From Aminobacter sp. J41 (GTDB lineage: Bacteria > Pseudomonadota > Alphaproteobacteria > Rhizobiales > Rhizobiaceae), in assembly GCF_000526635.1 (NCBI RefSeq), contig NZ_JAGL01000006.1, forward strand, positions 88,807-152,806: DNA of 64,000 bases, given 5' to 3'. Positions within the stretch are counted from its first letter, which is position 1; each line of letters starts with the position of its first letter. The position numbers were made by a program, and so were the translations under genes. The notes below the pieces were generated by a model. It saw only the letters and a list, made by a program, of their open reading frames with translations. It was not told where the DNA came from and did no database searches. Below, piece by piece: positions 35,572 through 44,671 of the stretch.

Positions 35572-37023
35572 ATGAGCACTGGTCAGAGCCACGAATATCA
35601 ATCTGCATCCCTGCTGATCGACGGGGAATGGATAGAAGCCAGCTCTCGCCAAACCTCACCGGTGATCAACCCGGCCACCGGCCAGCAGCTCGGCGTCTAT
35701 CCCCACGCGACCGCTGAGGACCTCGATCGTGCGCTGGAAGGCGCGCAGCGGGCCTTCAACTCCTGGCGTCATGTCAGTCCGCGCGAACGCGGCAAGATCA
35801 TCAAGAAGGCCGCCGAGCTGATGCATGCGCGGCAGGAGGAAATCGCCCGTCTCGCAACGCTGGAAATGGGCAAGCCGCTGGCTGAAGCCCGTCTGGAAGT
35901 TCATTTCGCCTGCGAGGAGATGGAGTGGTTCGCCGAGGAGGCTCGCCGCAGCTATGGCCGCGTCATCCCTGGCCGGATCGGCGCGACGCGCTTTCAGGTG
36001 GTGAAGGAGCCTGTAGGCCCCACCGCGGGCTTCTCCGCATGGAACTTCCCCGTGGGCAATGCGGCACGCAAGCTGGGTCAGGCACTCGCTGCCGGCTGCA
36101 CGATGGTCTACAAGCCGGGCGAGGAAGCCCCCACGGCTGCGCTGGCGGTCGCCCGCTGCCTGGTAGAGGCGGGAGTTCCTGCAGGTGCGATCTCAGTGGT
36201 ATTCGGCGTGCCCGACACGATTTCGCGCTACCTGCTCGCCTCGCCCATCATCCGCAAGATATCGTTCACCGGGTCGGTGCCGGTCGGCAAGCACCTGATC
36301 AAGCTGGCCGCCGACGGGCTGAAGCGGACCACCATGGAGCTCGGCGGTCACGCGCCGGTGCTCGTGTTTGACGACTGTGACTTCGACACCGCGCTCGAAC
36401 TTTCCGTCCAGCGCAAGTACCGCAATGCGGGTCAGGTCTGTGTGTCGCCGACGCGCTTCTTCGTCCAGGAGGCCTCCTACCAGCGCTTCTGCGAAGGTTT
36501 TGTTGCCCGTGCAGAGAAGATCAAGGTGGGCAACGGTCTTGAGCCCGACACGGGCATGGGTCCGCTGGTACATGCCCGCCGTCGCGACGCGATTGAAAGC
36601 CTAGTTGAGGACGCCCGCTCAAAAGGTGCGAAGGTCCTCACCGGCGGCAAGCGGATCGGCAATGTCGGCAACTTCTATGCGCCGACGGTCCTTGCAGACG
36701 TCCCGGACTCGGCGCGGATCATGCGCGAGGAGCCGTTCGGCCCGGTCGCCGTCCTGAACCCGTTCCGGGATCTGGAGGACGGCATCGCCAAGGCGAACAG
36801 CTTGCCCTACGGCCTTGCGGCATACGCATTCACCTCTTCCGCCTCGAACATCGCCCGCCTCGGCGACGCCATCGAGGCCGGCATGGTCGGCATCAACTCC
36901 TTCAACATCTCGATGCCGGAGACGCCCTTCGGCGGCGTCAAGGACAGCGGCCACGGTTCGGAAGTGGGTATGGAAGGCATCGAGGCCTTCCTCGTCACCA
37001 AGACGCTGAGCGTAACGGCCTGA
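35572..37023 (+). CDS. NAD(P)-dependent aldehyde dehydrogenase
   Basis: 483 residues starting at MSTGQSHEYQ, with AGGAGGA upstream. Complete ALDH active site: Asn in SAWNFPVGNA, general base Glu256 in MELGGHAP, nucleophile Cys290 in AGQVCVSPTR, and EEPFGPVA. It resembles the succinate-semialdehyde/benzaldehyde-type branch and is clearly paralogous to the ALDH at 54674. First gene of a three-gene operon with a ThDP decarboxylase and a FAD-linked 2-hydroxyacid dehydrogenase; in a mandelate-like route it would oxidise the aldehyde made by the decarboxylase. Confidence 0.85.
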   Translation: MSTGQSHEYQSASLLIDGEWIEASSRQTSPVINPATGQQLGVYPHATAEDLDRALEGAQRAFNSWRHVSPRERGKIIKKAAELMHARQEEIARLATLEMGKPLAEARLEVHFACEEMEWFAEEARRSYGRVIPGRIGATRFQVVKEPVGPTAGFSAWNFPVGNAARKLGQALAAGCTMVYKPGEEAPTAALAVARCLVEAGVPAGAISVVFGVPDTISRYLLASPIIRKISFTGSVPVGKHLIKLAADGLKRTTMELGGHAPVLVFDDCDFDTALELSVQRKYRNAGQVCVSPTRFFVQEASYQRFCEGFVARAEKIKVGNGLEPDTGMGPLVHARRRDAIESLVEDARSKGAKVLTGGKRIGNVGNFYAPTVLADVPDSARIMREEPFGPVAVLNPFRDLEDGIAKANSLPYGLAAYAFTSSASNIARLGDAIEAGMVGINSFNISMPETPFGGVKDSGHGSEVGMEGIEAFLVTKTLSVTA

Positions 37024-37034
37024 ACCCCGCGAGC

Positions 37035-38738
37035 ATGACGATGAAACACACGCGTCCGGAAGGAATGTTCGCCGCCGAGGCTCTCCTCGGTCACATGAAG
37101 GCAGCCGGCATCGACGTTCTGTTCGCCAACGGTGGCACCGACTTCCCGTCAATCATCGAAGCCTACGCCCGTTCAGCGGAGACGGGCATAGCCATGCCGG
37201 AGCCGCTGGTCATCCCGCATGAGGGCGTCGCCGTTGGGATGGCGCATGGCTATTACCTCGCGACCGGAAAGCCGGCGGCGGTCATGGTCCACGTCAATGT
37301 CGGCCTTGCCAATTCCGTCATGGGGCTCATCAACGCGGCGTCGGAGAACGTGCCGATCGTGATGACGTCGGGGCGCACGCCCCTGACCGAAGCTGGCCGT
37401 TTCGGCAGCCGCTCGAGTCCGATCCACTGGGGCCAGGAGATGCGCGACCAGGCCGGCATGGTGCGCGAAGTTGTGAAGTGGGACTATGAGCTGCGCTATG
37501 CGGAACAGGCGGGCCCGGCGATCGACCGCGCCCTGTCGATCGCAATGAGCGAACCGCGCGGTCCGGTCTACCTCAGCCTGCCGCGTGAGGCGCTGGCTGA
37601 ACCTGCCGCAGCCTACGGGATGGAGACGATTTACGCGCCGACCACCTATGGTCCGCCGGCACCAGAACTGGTCCGCCAGGCAGCGGAGAAGCTCGCTGCG
37701 GCGAAGAACCCGGTCTTCATCACCCAGAGTCCGGAAGTGGGCGACAGCTTCGAGCCGCTGGCGGGCTTTGCAGATCGCTTTGCTCTCCCGGTGGTCGAGT
37801 TCTGGGCGACGAGACAGGCCTTGCCGACCAGCCATCCGATGAATGTCGGGCGTGAACCCGGCCCGTGGCTGGGTGATGCCGACGTTGTCGTCGTCGCCAA
37901 CGCCATGGTGCCGTGGATCGCCGGGCACGTGAAGCTGCCGGAAGGCTGCACCGTCATCGCCATCGGCCCGGAGCCGCAGTATCGCAACTTGCCGATGCGC
38001 GGCTTTCCCATCCATCTCTCGCTGGCAGGTGGCTTAAACGCCACCATCTCCGCGCTCGACCAGGCATTGAGCGAGATCGGGATTGCGGAAGAGGTACTGG
38101 CCGGGCGGCGCGATAAGGCCGCAACCTTCCGCGCCGAGGCGGAAGCCGCCGCGGTGAAGCGCGTTGCCAGCGGCTCCGGCGCGCCCATGTCGCCGGCCTT
38201 CGTCTCGCGCTGCCTCAACGAGGTCGCCGGCCCCGACGCGGTGTTCTTCAACGAGCTCGGCGTCGACCTGTCGGTCATGAAATTCGAGAAGCCGGGAAGC
38301 TACTTCACGACGCCGCTCTCCGGCGGCCTTGGCTGGGGGCTGACCGCCGCACTTGGCGCGCAGCTGGGCAACCGCAACCGGCAGGTCATCGCGACCATTG
38401 GCGACGGTTCCTACATGTTCGCGAACCCCGTCGCCTGCCATCAGGTCGCAGCGGCGCTGAAACTTCCCCTTCTCACCGTCGTGTTCAACAACGGCATCTG
38501 GAATGCGGTGCGCCGCTCCACCCTCTACATGTACCCAGAGGGGAACGCCGCCAAGGCGAACGTCATGCCCATCACGGCGCTCGATCCGGCTCCCGACTAC
38601 GCTGCCGTCGCGCGCGCGCATGGCGCCCACGCCGAGCGGGTTGAGACTGGCAAGGATCTGCCGGCAGCCATCGAACGCGCACTTCAGGTGACGCGCTCCG
38701 GCCGCCAGGCGATGCTTGAAGTAATGGTCAGCTACTGA
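37035..38738 (+). CDS. Thiamine-diphosphate-dependent decarboxylase (benzoylformate decarboxylase/ALS-like)
   Basis: 567 residues. N-terminal Pyr domain with the conserved Glu in IPHEGVAVGMAHGY, middle domain, and C-terminal PP domain with GDGSYMFANP followed by the closing Asn pair (VVFNNGIWN). A His in MVHVNVGLANS aligns by eye with His70 of benzoylformate decarboxylase, and VREVVKWDYELR resembles its VKWSYE region. It starts 11 bases after the ALDH gene. Likely role: non-oxidative decarboxylation of a 2-keto acid. An acetolactate-synthase-like role cannot be excluded. Confidence 0.8.
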   Translation: MTMKHTRPEGMFAAEALLGHMKAAGIDVLFANGGTDFPSIIEAYARSAETGIAMPEPLVIPHEGVAVGMAHGYYLATGKPAAVMVHVNVGLANSVMGLINAASENVPIVMTSGRTPLTEAGRFGSRSSPIHWGQEMRDQAGMVREVVKWDYELRYAEQAGPAIDRALSIAMSEPRGPVYLSLPREALAEPAAAYGMETIYAPTTYGPPAPELVRQAAEKLAAAKNPVFITQSPEVGDSFEPLAGFADRFALPVVEFWATRQALPTSHPMNVGREPGPWLGDADVVVVANAMVPWIAGHVKLPEGCTVIAIGPEPQYRNLPMRGFPIHLSLAGGLNATISALDQALSEIGIAEEVLAGRRDKAATFRAEAEAAAVKRVASGSGAPMSPAFVSRCLNEVAGPDAVFFNELGVDLSVMKFEKPGSYFTTPLSGGLGWGLTAALGAQLGNRNRQVIATIGDGSYMFANPVACHQVAAALKLPLLTVVFNNGIWNAVRRSTLYMYPEGNAAKANVMPITALDPAPDYAAVARAHGAHAERVETGKDLPAAIERALQVTRSGRQAMLEVMVSY

Positions 38739-38755
38739 CCTTGGGGGCAATAAAG

Positions 38756-40132
38756 ATGTCGAATGTTGAGCAGGTCATTGCGGAGCTGAAAGCCCATTTT
38801 GGCGAAAGGCTGTCGACGGCAGAAGCCGTGCGTGAGCACCATGGCCGCGACATGTCGCGCCAGCCGGTGCGCCTGCCCGACGCGGTCGTCTTTGCCGAGA
38901 GCGAGGAGGACGTGCAGCGCGTCGTCGCGACTTGCTATACCCACTCCGTCCCGGTGACGCCGTTTGCGGCCGGCTCCTCGATGGAAGGCCACACCATCCC
39001 GCTCAAGGCAGGCATCTCGCTCGATCTTTCACGCATGAACCGCATCATGGCGGTCAATGCCGAGGATGGCGACGTGGTGGTCGAGGCGGGCGTGACGCGA
39101 AAGCAGCTAAACGCCTATGTGCGGGACACTGGCCTCTTCTTCCCGATTGACCCCGGCGCCGACGCTACGTTGGGCGGCATGGCCTCCACCCGCGCCAGCG
39201 GCACCACCGCGGTACGCTACGGAACCATGCGCGAAAACGTGCTCGCTCTTCGCGTTGTCACGCCGACGGGAAAGATCATCACCACCGGGCGGCGGGTGAA
39301 GAAGTCGTCGACCGGCTACGACCTCACCAAGCTCTTCGTTGGCGCCGAGGGCACCCTTGGCGTTATCACGGAGGTGACCGTCCGGCTTCATCCGATCCCT
39401 GAGGTGATCGCATCCGCGATCTGCACCTTCGAGACGATGCGAGGCGCCGTAGAGGCCGTGGTCGCGACGATCCAGAGCGGCATCCCCGTCGCCCGGATCG
39501 AGTTTCTGGACGAGGTCGCCATCGACGCCGCCAACGCCCACTCCAAGCTCGGCCTCAAGCGGGCGCCCACGCTGTTCCTGGAGTTTCATGGCAGCCAGCG
39601 CTGGGTAGAGGAGCAGTCCGAGACCGCAGCGGCCATCGCGCAGGAATACGGCGGTTCAGGCTTTGAGTGGTCGACCCGGCCCGAGGAGCGCGACCGCATC
39701 TGGAAGGCACGCCATGAATCCATCTTCGCCAACCAGACGCTGCGGCCGGGGTGCAAGACCTATACGACCGACTGTTGCGTGCCGATCTCGCGCCTTGCCG
39801 ATGCGGTGATGGCTGCCCATGAGGATGCGGATGCATCCTCGCTGACGGCCAAGATCATCGGCCACGTGGGCGATGGCAACTTCCACGTCGGCTACCTCAT
39901 CAAACCTGAGATCCCGGAGGAGCTGGCCGAGGCGGAACGCCTCGCGCACCGCCTTTACGAGCGCACGATTGCAATGGGCGGCACATTCAGCGGCGAGCAC
40001 GGCATCGGCATCTCGAAGCTCGACTACCTGCGCAAGGAGCACGGCGACGCCGTCGACGTGATGAACGCTATCAAGGCCGCGCTCGATCCGGCGGGCATCA
40101 TGAACCCCGGGAAGCTCGGGCAGGTCGCCTGA
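38756..40132 (+). CDS. FAD-linked D-2-hydroxyacid dehydrogenase (GlcD/D-lactate dehydrogenase family)
   Basis: 458 residues starting at MSNVEQVIAEL. PCMH-type FAD-binding domain (VTPFAAGSSMEGHTIP, DPGADATLGGMASTRASGTTAVRYG), then a FAD-oxidase C-terminal domain with the metal-binding GHVGDGNFHVG and GEHGIGISK. Members oxidise D-lactate, glycolate, 2-hydroxyglutarate or D-mandelate and reduce quinone or cytochrome c. Third gene of the operon, 17 bases after the decarboxylase. Context favours an aromatic or branched 2-hydroxy acid. Confidence 0.85.
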   Translation: MSNVEQVIAELKAHFGERLSTAEAVREHHGRDMSRQPVRLPDAVVFAESEEDVQRVVATCYTHSVPVTPFAAGSSMEGHTIPLKAGISLDLSRMNRIMAVNAEDGDVVVEAGVTRKQLNAYVRDTGLFFPIDPGADATLGGMASTRASGTTAVRYGTMRENVLALRVVTPTGKIITTGRRVKKSSTGYDLTKLFVGAEGTLGVITEVTVRLHPIPEVIASAICTFETMRGAVEAVVATIQSGIPVARIEFLDEVAIDAANAHSKLGLKRAPTLFLEFHGSQRWVEEQSETAAAIAQEYGGSGFEWSTRPEERDRIWKARHESIFANQTLRPGCKTYTTDCCVPISRLADAVMAAHEDADASSLTAKIIGHVGDGNFHVGYLIKPEIPEELAEAERLAHRLYERTIAMGGTFSGEHGIGISKLDYLRKEHGDAVDVMNAIKAALDPAGIMNPGKLGQVA

Positions 40133-40154
40133 GACTGAGCCGCCCGGCCCGTCT

Positions 40155-40204
40155 TATCAGTTGACCTGACGATGCGTTACGTTGCATTGTCAGGAAACCT
40201 GACA
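40155..40204. promoter_or_regulatory. Tandem copies of the 17-bp operator upstream of the amidohydrolase
   Basis: TATCAGT-TGA-CCTGACG at 40155-40171 and the perfect palindrome TGTCAGG-AAA-CCTGACA at 40188-40204 (extendable one base each side). Their centres are 33 bp apart, about three helical turns, so two dimers would lie on the same face. The second copy ends 13 bases before the start codon, next to the ribosome binding site GGAGGAG. I do not see a clean -10 box. Confidence 0.6.
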
Positions 40205-40217
40205 ATGGAGGAGTGTC

Positions 40218-41234
40218 GTGAAAAAGATCGACGTTTTCAATCACATCTGGCCCAAGCCCTTCTTCGACCGCCTGGTCAAGGAACTGGGTACGATGACCCA
40301 CATGACCAAGCGTTCGGGCGACGTGCCGATGATGACGGATCTCGATCGGCGCTTCCAGGTCATGGACATGTTTGGTCCTGACTACCAACAGGTCCTGTCG
40401 CTTGCCTCTCCTCCGCTCGAGGCCTTTGCCGGTCCAGAAGTGGCACTCGAGCTGTCAAAGATCGGCTCCGATTCGATGGCTGAGCTGGTGCAGAAACATC
40501 CTGACCGCTTCCCGGCCTTCGTTGCCACCGCGCCGATGAACAATCCCGACGCACTGGTCGAAGAAAGCCGCCGCGTCATCGAAGACCTCGGCGCCGTCGG
40601 CGTGCAGATCTTCACGAACGTCAACGGCAAGCCGGTTGACCTTCCTGAATTTGATCCGTTCTTCGAGTACATGGCAAAGTCCGGCAAACCGGTCTTCCTG
40701 CACCCGGCACGTACCCAGGACTTCGCCGACTACAAGACCGAGAGCCGGTCGGAGTACGAGATCTGGTGGACGCTTGGTTGGCCGTACGAGACCTCCGCCA
40801 CCATGGCACGCATGGTCTTCTCGCGCATGTTCGACAAGTTCCCCGGCCTCAAGGTGCTGACGCACCACGCCGGCGGCATGATCCCGTTCTTCGAAGGACG
40901 CGTGGGACCAGGCTGGGACCAGATGGGCAAGCGCACTTCCGACCGCGACCTGAAACCGGTGCTCACCGCGCTGAAGAAGCCGCATCTGCAGTACTTCAAG
41001 GAGTTCTACGCCGATACCGCATCTTTTGGCTCGCGCAAGGCAATAGAGCATGCGATCGAGTTCTTCGGCGAGGACCGGGTGGTATTCGCCTCGGATGCGC
41101 CGTTTGATCCGGAGGGCGGCCCGATGTACATCCGCGAGACGCTTCGGATCCTCGACAGCCTCGACATCAGCGACGAGCTGCGCCGCAAGCTCTACCAAGA
41201 CAACGCAGTCAAGCTGCTTGGGCTGAAGCTCTAA
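40218..41234 (+). CDS. Amidohydrolase-superfamily protein, ACMSD/decarboxylase branch
   Basis: 338 residues, Amidohydro_2 fold. Visible ligand candidates are His9 in VFNHIWP, His in VFLHPARTQD, His-His in LTHHAGGMIPFFEGR and Asp in FASDAPFDPEGG. The usual HxH (or ExH) pair at the N-terminus reads Phe-Asn-His, so the first ligand is replaced by Phe. Relatives include ACMSD and gamma-resorcylate and 5-carboxyvanillate decarboxylases, which remove a ring carboxyl without redox. GGAGGAG precedes the start. Likely an aromatic-acid decarboxylase or hydrolase; the substrate is unknown. Confidence 0.75.
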   Translation: MKKIDVFNHIWPKPFFDRLVKELGTMTHMTKRSGDVPMMTDLDRRFQVMDMFGPDYQQVLSLASPPLEAFAGPEVALELSKIGSDSMAELVQKHPDRFPAFVATAPMNNPDALVEESRRVIEDLGAVGVQIFTNVNGKPVDLPEFDPFFEYMAKSGKPVFLHPARTQDFADYKTESRSEYEIWWTLGWPYETSATMARMVFSRMFDKFPGLKVLTHHAGGMIPFFEGRVGPGWDQMGKRTSDRDLKPVLTALKKPHLQYFKEFYADTASFGSRKAIEHAIEFFGEDRVVFASDAPFDPEGGPMYIRETLRILDSLDISDELRRKLYQDNAVKLLGLKL

Positions 41235-41256
41235 AATACTACAAGAGTGCCTCAGG

Positions 41257-41276
41257 CGCGGGACACTCGTCCCGCG
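41257..41276. terminator. Hairpin between convergent amidohydrolase and marR genes
   Basis: Perfect 8-bp stem CGCGGGAC/GTCCCGCG with a 4-base loop, placed between two converging genes. No T-run follows on either strand, so it may act with Rho or simply stabilise 3' ends. Confidence 0.45.
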
Positions 41277-41294
41277 ACCTGTCTCCTGTCAGGC

Positions 41295-41771
41295 TCAGGC
41301 TTCCGTCTCGTTCCGGGTACGCAGTTCATGCGCCAGCTGGCGCGTCAGGCGCGCGAGCATATGATACTCCTCGTCCGACATGTTGCGGAACACGTCCCGC
41401 TCGATCCTGTCGGCGAGTTCATCGCATTGCCGCAGCAACTCCCGCCCCTCAGCCGTGACCGACATGCGCAGGATTCGCTTGTTGGCGGGGTCAGCGGTGC
41501 GGACGATCAGATTGCGGCGCTGCAGGCCGGCAATCAGTTCATTCATCGTTTGTGGCGTCACGAAGAAACGACGCGAAAGCTCGGCCGAAGACAGCCCGTC
41601 ATGACGGCCGATCACGCTGAGCACCGTGTATTGGATGGCGGTCATTTCGACCTCGCTCAGCGCCGCCTCGAACCGGCTGCGCACGGCGTGGTTCGCCTGG
41701 TTAAGGAAGAATATCGCGCGCGGCCTCAGCAGCTCGCGTGTCGCTCCAGTCTGTGCACTGTTCTCTGACAA
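41295..41771 (-). CDS. MarR-family transcriptional regulator
   Basis: 158 residues with a TTG start supported by GGCGAGG 5 bases upstream; no in-frame ATG or GTG lies nearby. MarR winged helix: IQYTVLSVIGRHDGLSSAELSRRFFVTPQTMNELIAGLQRRNLIVR with the wing DPANKRILRMSVTAEGREL. MarR proteins such as FerC and CouR repress ferulate and coumarate genes in other bacteria and respond to hydroxycinnamoyl-CoA. It is therefore a candidate for the shared 17-bp operator, though not adjacent to the ferA/ferB genes. Confidence 0.85.
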   Translation of the reverse strand: MSENSAQTGATRELLRPRAIFFLNQANHAVRSRFEAALSEVEMTAIQYTVLSVIGRHDGLSSAELSRRFFVTPQTMNELIAGLQRRNLIVRTADPANKRILRMSVTAEGRELLRQCDELADRIERDVFRNMSDEEYHMLARLTRQLAHELRTRNETEA

Positions 41772-41863
41772 GGCTGCCTCGCCTTTTTTTCTGCTCTGCG
41801 GTGGCGGTAACTCAGTTGCGATTCACTTGCAAGCCACGGGGCGTCATATCGAGCAAACACAAA

Positions 41864-41883
41864 CGCCGGCATTGCTGCCGGCG
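41864..41883 (-). terminator. Terminator after the TTT binding-protein gene
   Basis: On the minus strand an 8-bp perfect stem CGCCGGCA/TGCCGGCG with a 4-base loop is followed by the T-rich TTTGTGTTTG. It lies about 120 bases beyond the binding-protein stop and before marR. The rest of this 229-bp gap holds an imperfect CTTG-N5-CAAG inverted repeat at 41890-41902 and no gene. Confidence 0.6.
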
Positions 41884-42000
41884 TAAATGCTTGTACTTCA
41901 AGTATAGGAGACACAATTCGCGGCTCGTCTTGATGCCGCCAAAGTGCATCTTGCAGATTTTTCGCCAACTAGCCCTCCCGCAAGATGCTCTTCGATTGCA

Positions 42001-42984
42001 TCACTGAGGCTCAATGCCCGCCACCTCGACGAGGCGCTTCCACTGGACGATGGTATCGGCCATCAGCTTCTGCGACGCCTCAGGCGTCGAGATGAACGGA
42101 TCGCCGCCCTGTGAGATGACGAAGTCCTTGCCTTCCTGCGTCTCCAGAACCTTCTGGAACCAGCCGTTGACCGTGTTGGCGATATCGTCGGAGACGCCCG
42201 CTGGCATCATCACGCCCCACCAGCCAAGCTGGTCGATGTCGTAGCCCTGCTCCTTGAAGGTCGGGATTCCAGGCATGCCTTCCATGGGATCGGGCGAGCC
42301 GATTGCAAGGATTCGCCAGTTGCCCTGACGCACCTGACCGAGTGCGAACACCGGATCGTGCGCGCCGAAGTCGACATGGCCAGCCATCATGTCGTTCACC
42401 GAGTCTGCCGCGGTGCCGTACTGCACCGGCTCGGTCTTGAGACCTGCCAGCCGCTTGAACTCCTCGGCCATGACACGGCCCGAAGTAGCGTTTACCGCAT
42501 AGGTGCCCTCCTCGCCCTTCTCCTTCTGGTCGGCGACGAGGTCAGCCAGCGTCTTGTACGGGCTGTCATTGCGGACCGTCAGCGCAAACGCCTGCTTGTT
42601 GACCGTCGCGACCGTGCGCAGATCGGTCTCCGGATTGATCGGCGGGTTCTTCAGCAGCCACATATTGCCGGCGGTCGAGTTACCGGAGTGGACGAAGATC
42701 GTGTAGCCATCGGGAGCAGCGCGGGCCGTGTATTCTGCCGCGATGCTGCCTGCCGCGCCGGGCTTGTTCTCAACGATGATCGTCTGGCCCGCGATGGCTT
42801 GAACCTTCTCGGCGAAGTAGCGTACGAGCACGTCCGCGCCGCTGCCGGCCGGGAAGGCGCAGATAAAGGTAATGGTCTTGCTCGGATAAGCGTCCTGAGC
42901 GGTCGCGGCTCCCGGAAGCATCATCGCCGCGGCGCCAAGCGCCAGCGCGCGACGTCGCGTAATACTGAAACGGCTGTCTGACAT
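42001..42984 (-). CDS. Tripartite tricarboxylate transporter substrate-binding protein (Bug/TctC family)
   Basis: 327 residues. The N-terminus TRRRALALGAAAMMLPGAATA is an export signal with consecutive Arg (possible Tat type), cleaved near Ala29-Gln30. The mature part shows the Bug-family start YPSKTITFICAFPAGSGADVLVRYFAEKV and the VENKPGAAGSIAAEY turn. Bug proteins bind carboxylates, including aromatic acids such as terephthalate. It follows tctB and tctA on the same strand after a 178-bp gap that shows no gene. Confidence 0.9.
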   Translation of the reverse strand: MSDSRFSITRRRALALGAAAMMLPGAATAQDAYPSKTITFICAFPAGSGADVLVRYFAEKVQAIAGQTIIVENKPGAAGSIAAEYTARAAPDGYTIFVHSGNSTAGNMWLLKNPPINPETDLRTVATVNKQAFALTVRNDSPYKTLADLVADQKEKGEEGTYAVNATSGRVMAEEFKRLAGLKTEPVQYGTAADSVNDMMAGHVDFGAHDPVFALGQVRQGNWRILAIGSPDPMEGMPGIPTFKEQGYDIDQLGWWGVMMPAGVSDDIANTVNGWFQKVLETQEGKDFVISQGGDPFISTPEASQKLMADTIVQWKRLVEVAGIEPQ

Positions 42985-43162
42985 CTCTCATCCTCCCTGT
43001 TGAGATCGTTCATTTCCTGATGCGGCTTGCGCCGCGAACGCCGTCGGTCTTGTGGCCCCTCTGGCGCCATCGATGGGCGCATGCTCTCGCCCATCCCTGC
43101 TCTGCTCAAATTCCTCCTGTGAGAGCATCGCAGTTGTCTCTTTCATCCTGTTCCGTTGCGTC

Positions 43163-44668
43163 CTACTCCTCCTGGAACGCCTCCTCGCGCTTCCGGCGCA
43201 ATTGGGGTGAGATGACGAGCAGGATCACCAGCGCGGCAAGGATCAGCAGCGTCAGCGAAATCGGCCGATCAAAGAAGATCATCGGATCGCCGCGCGACAG
43301 CTGCATCGACCGGCGCAGGTTCTGCTCCATCAGCGGACCGAGGATGAAGCCAAGGACCAGCGGGGCCGGCTCGCAACCAAACTTGAACAGGATGTAGCCG
43401 AACACGGTGAAGACGATCAGCAGCACCATCATGAACGGCTCGGTGCTGGTCGAGTACACGCCCACGGCGCAGAACAGCAGGATCGCCGGATACAGGAACC
43501 GGTAGGGCACCGAAAGCAGCCTGACCCAGATGCCCAGCAGCGGCAGGTTGAGGATGACCAGCATCAGGTTGCCGATCCACATCGACGCGATCATGCCCCA
43601 GAACAGCTCCGGACGCGCCGTCATCACAGCCGAGCCCGGCTGTATGCCCTGGATGATCATCGCGCCCATCATGATCGCCATGACCGGGTTTGACGGAATA
43701 CCTAGCGTCAAAAGCGGAATGAAGGAGGTCTGCGCAGCGGCATTGTTCGCCGACTCCGGACCGGCCACGCCCTCGATCGCGCCATTTCCGAAGACATGAG
43801 GCCGTTTCGTCAGCTTCTTCTCGACCGTGTAGCTGGCAAAGGATGCAAGCACTGCACCGCCGCCCGGCAGGATGCCGAGGATGGAGCCGATACCGGTTCC
43901 GCGCAGGGCCGCGGGCCAGGCGAGACGAAACTCCTCCTTCGTCGGCCAAAGATCCCGCAAGCGCGTCGAAATGGTGTCGCGCGCAGGTGGCGGATTTTCG
44001 AGGTTGCGGATGATCTCAACGATGCCGAAGAGGCCAAGCACGAGCGGCAGGAAGTCGATGCCTTCCCAAAGGCCGCCAATACCGAAGGTGTAGCGGGTGT
44101 GCCCGGTCGCGAGGTCCGTGCCGACGAGGCCGAGCAGCAGGCCGACCAGCACCATCGTGATGGCCTTGAGCACCGAGCCGTGCGCCAGCACGACAGCCAT
44201 GACGAGGCCCAGCACCATCAGCGAGAAGTAGTCCGGCGAGGTAAACTGCTGCGCGATTGCGGCGAGCGGCGGTCCGAACGCCGCGATGAAGATCGTTCCG
44301 ACGCAGCCGGCGAAGAACGAGCCGCAGGCGGCCGTGGCAAGGGCGGCACCAGCGCGGCCGCGCTTCGCCATCTGGTGGCCCTCGATGCATGTGACGACCG
44401 AGGACGCTTCGCCCGGCATGTTGACCAGGATCGATGTGGTCGAGCCGCCATACTGCGCCCCGTAGTAGATGCCGGCGAGCATGATGAGGCCGGTAAGCGG
44501 GTCGAGACCAAAGGTCACCGGCAGCAGCAGCGCAAGCGTCGGGATGGGGCCAATGCCCGGCAAGACACCAATGAGGGTGCCGAGGAAGACGCCGATGAGG
44601 CAGAAGAGCAGGTTCTGGAGCGACGCAGCCGCGACGAAGCCTGTGGCGAGATGCTCAATGACTTCCAT
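43163..44668 (-). CDS. tctA: Tripartite tricarboxylate transporter large membrane subunit
   Basis: 501 residues, highly hydrophobic with about 12 membrane segments. TctA signatures: GVLPGIGPIPTLALLLPVTFGLDP, AGIYYGAQYGGSTTSILVNMPGEASSVVTCIEGHQMA, and GGGAVLASFASYTVEKK. It forms the proton- or sodium-coupled transport channel in the inner membrane. It starts 3 bases after the tctB stop. Confidence 0.94.
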   Translation of the reverse strand: MEVIEHLATGFVAAASLQNLLFCLIGVFLGTLIGVLPGIGPIPTLALLLPVTFGLDPLTGLIMLAGIYYGAQYGGSTTSILVNMPGEASSVVTCIEGHQMAKRGRAGAALATAACGSFFAGCVGTIFIAAFGPPLAAIAQQFTSPDYFSLMVLGLVMAVVLAHGSVLKAITMVLVGLLLGLVGTDLATGHTRYTFGIGGLWEGIDFLPLVLGLFGIVEIIRNLENPPPARDTISTRLRDLWPTKEEFRLAWPAALRGTGIGSILGILPGGGAVLASFASYTVEKKLTKRPHVFGNGAIEGVAGPESANNAAAQTSFIPLLTLGIPSNPVMAIMMGAMIIQGIQPGSAVMTARPELFWGMIASMWIGNLMLVILNLPLLGIWVRLLSVPYRFLYPAILLFCAVGVYSTSTEPFMMVLLIVFTVFGYILFKFGCEPAPLVLGFILGPLMEQNLRRSMQLSRGDPMIFFDRPISLTLLILAALVILLVISPQLRRKREEAFQEE

Positions 44669-44671
44669 AGC

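Noticed and set aside
41772..42000. Short open frames in the gap between marR and the TTT binding-protein gene
   Set aside because: No RBS or recognisable composition; the gap is better explained by a terminator and the marR leader.
43012..43020. A further copy of the 17-bp operator upstream of the TTT binding-protein gene
   Set aside because: Only a CCTGATG half-site is present; the opposite half does not match.
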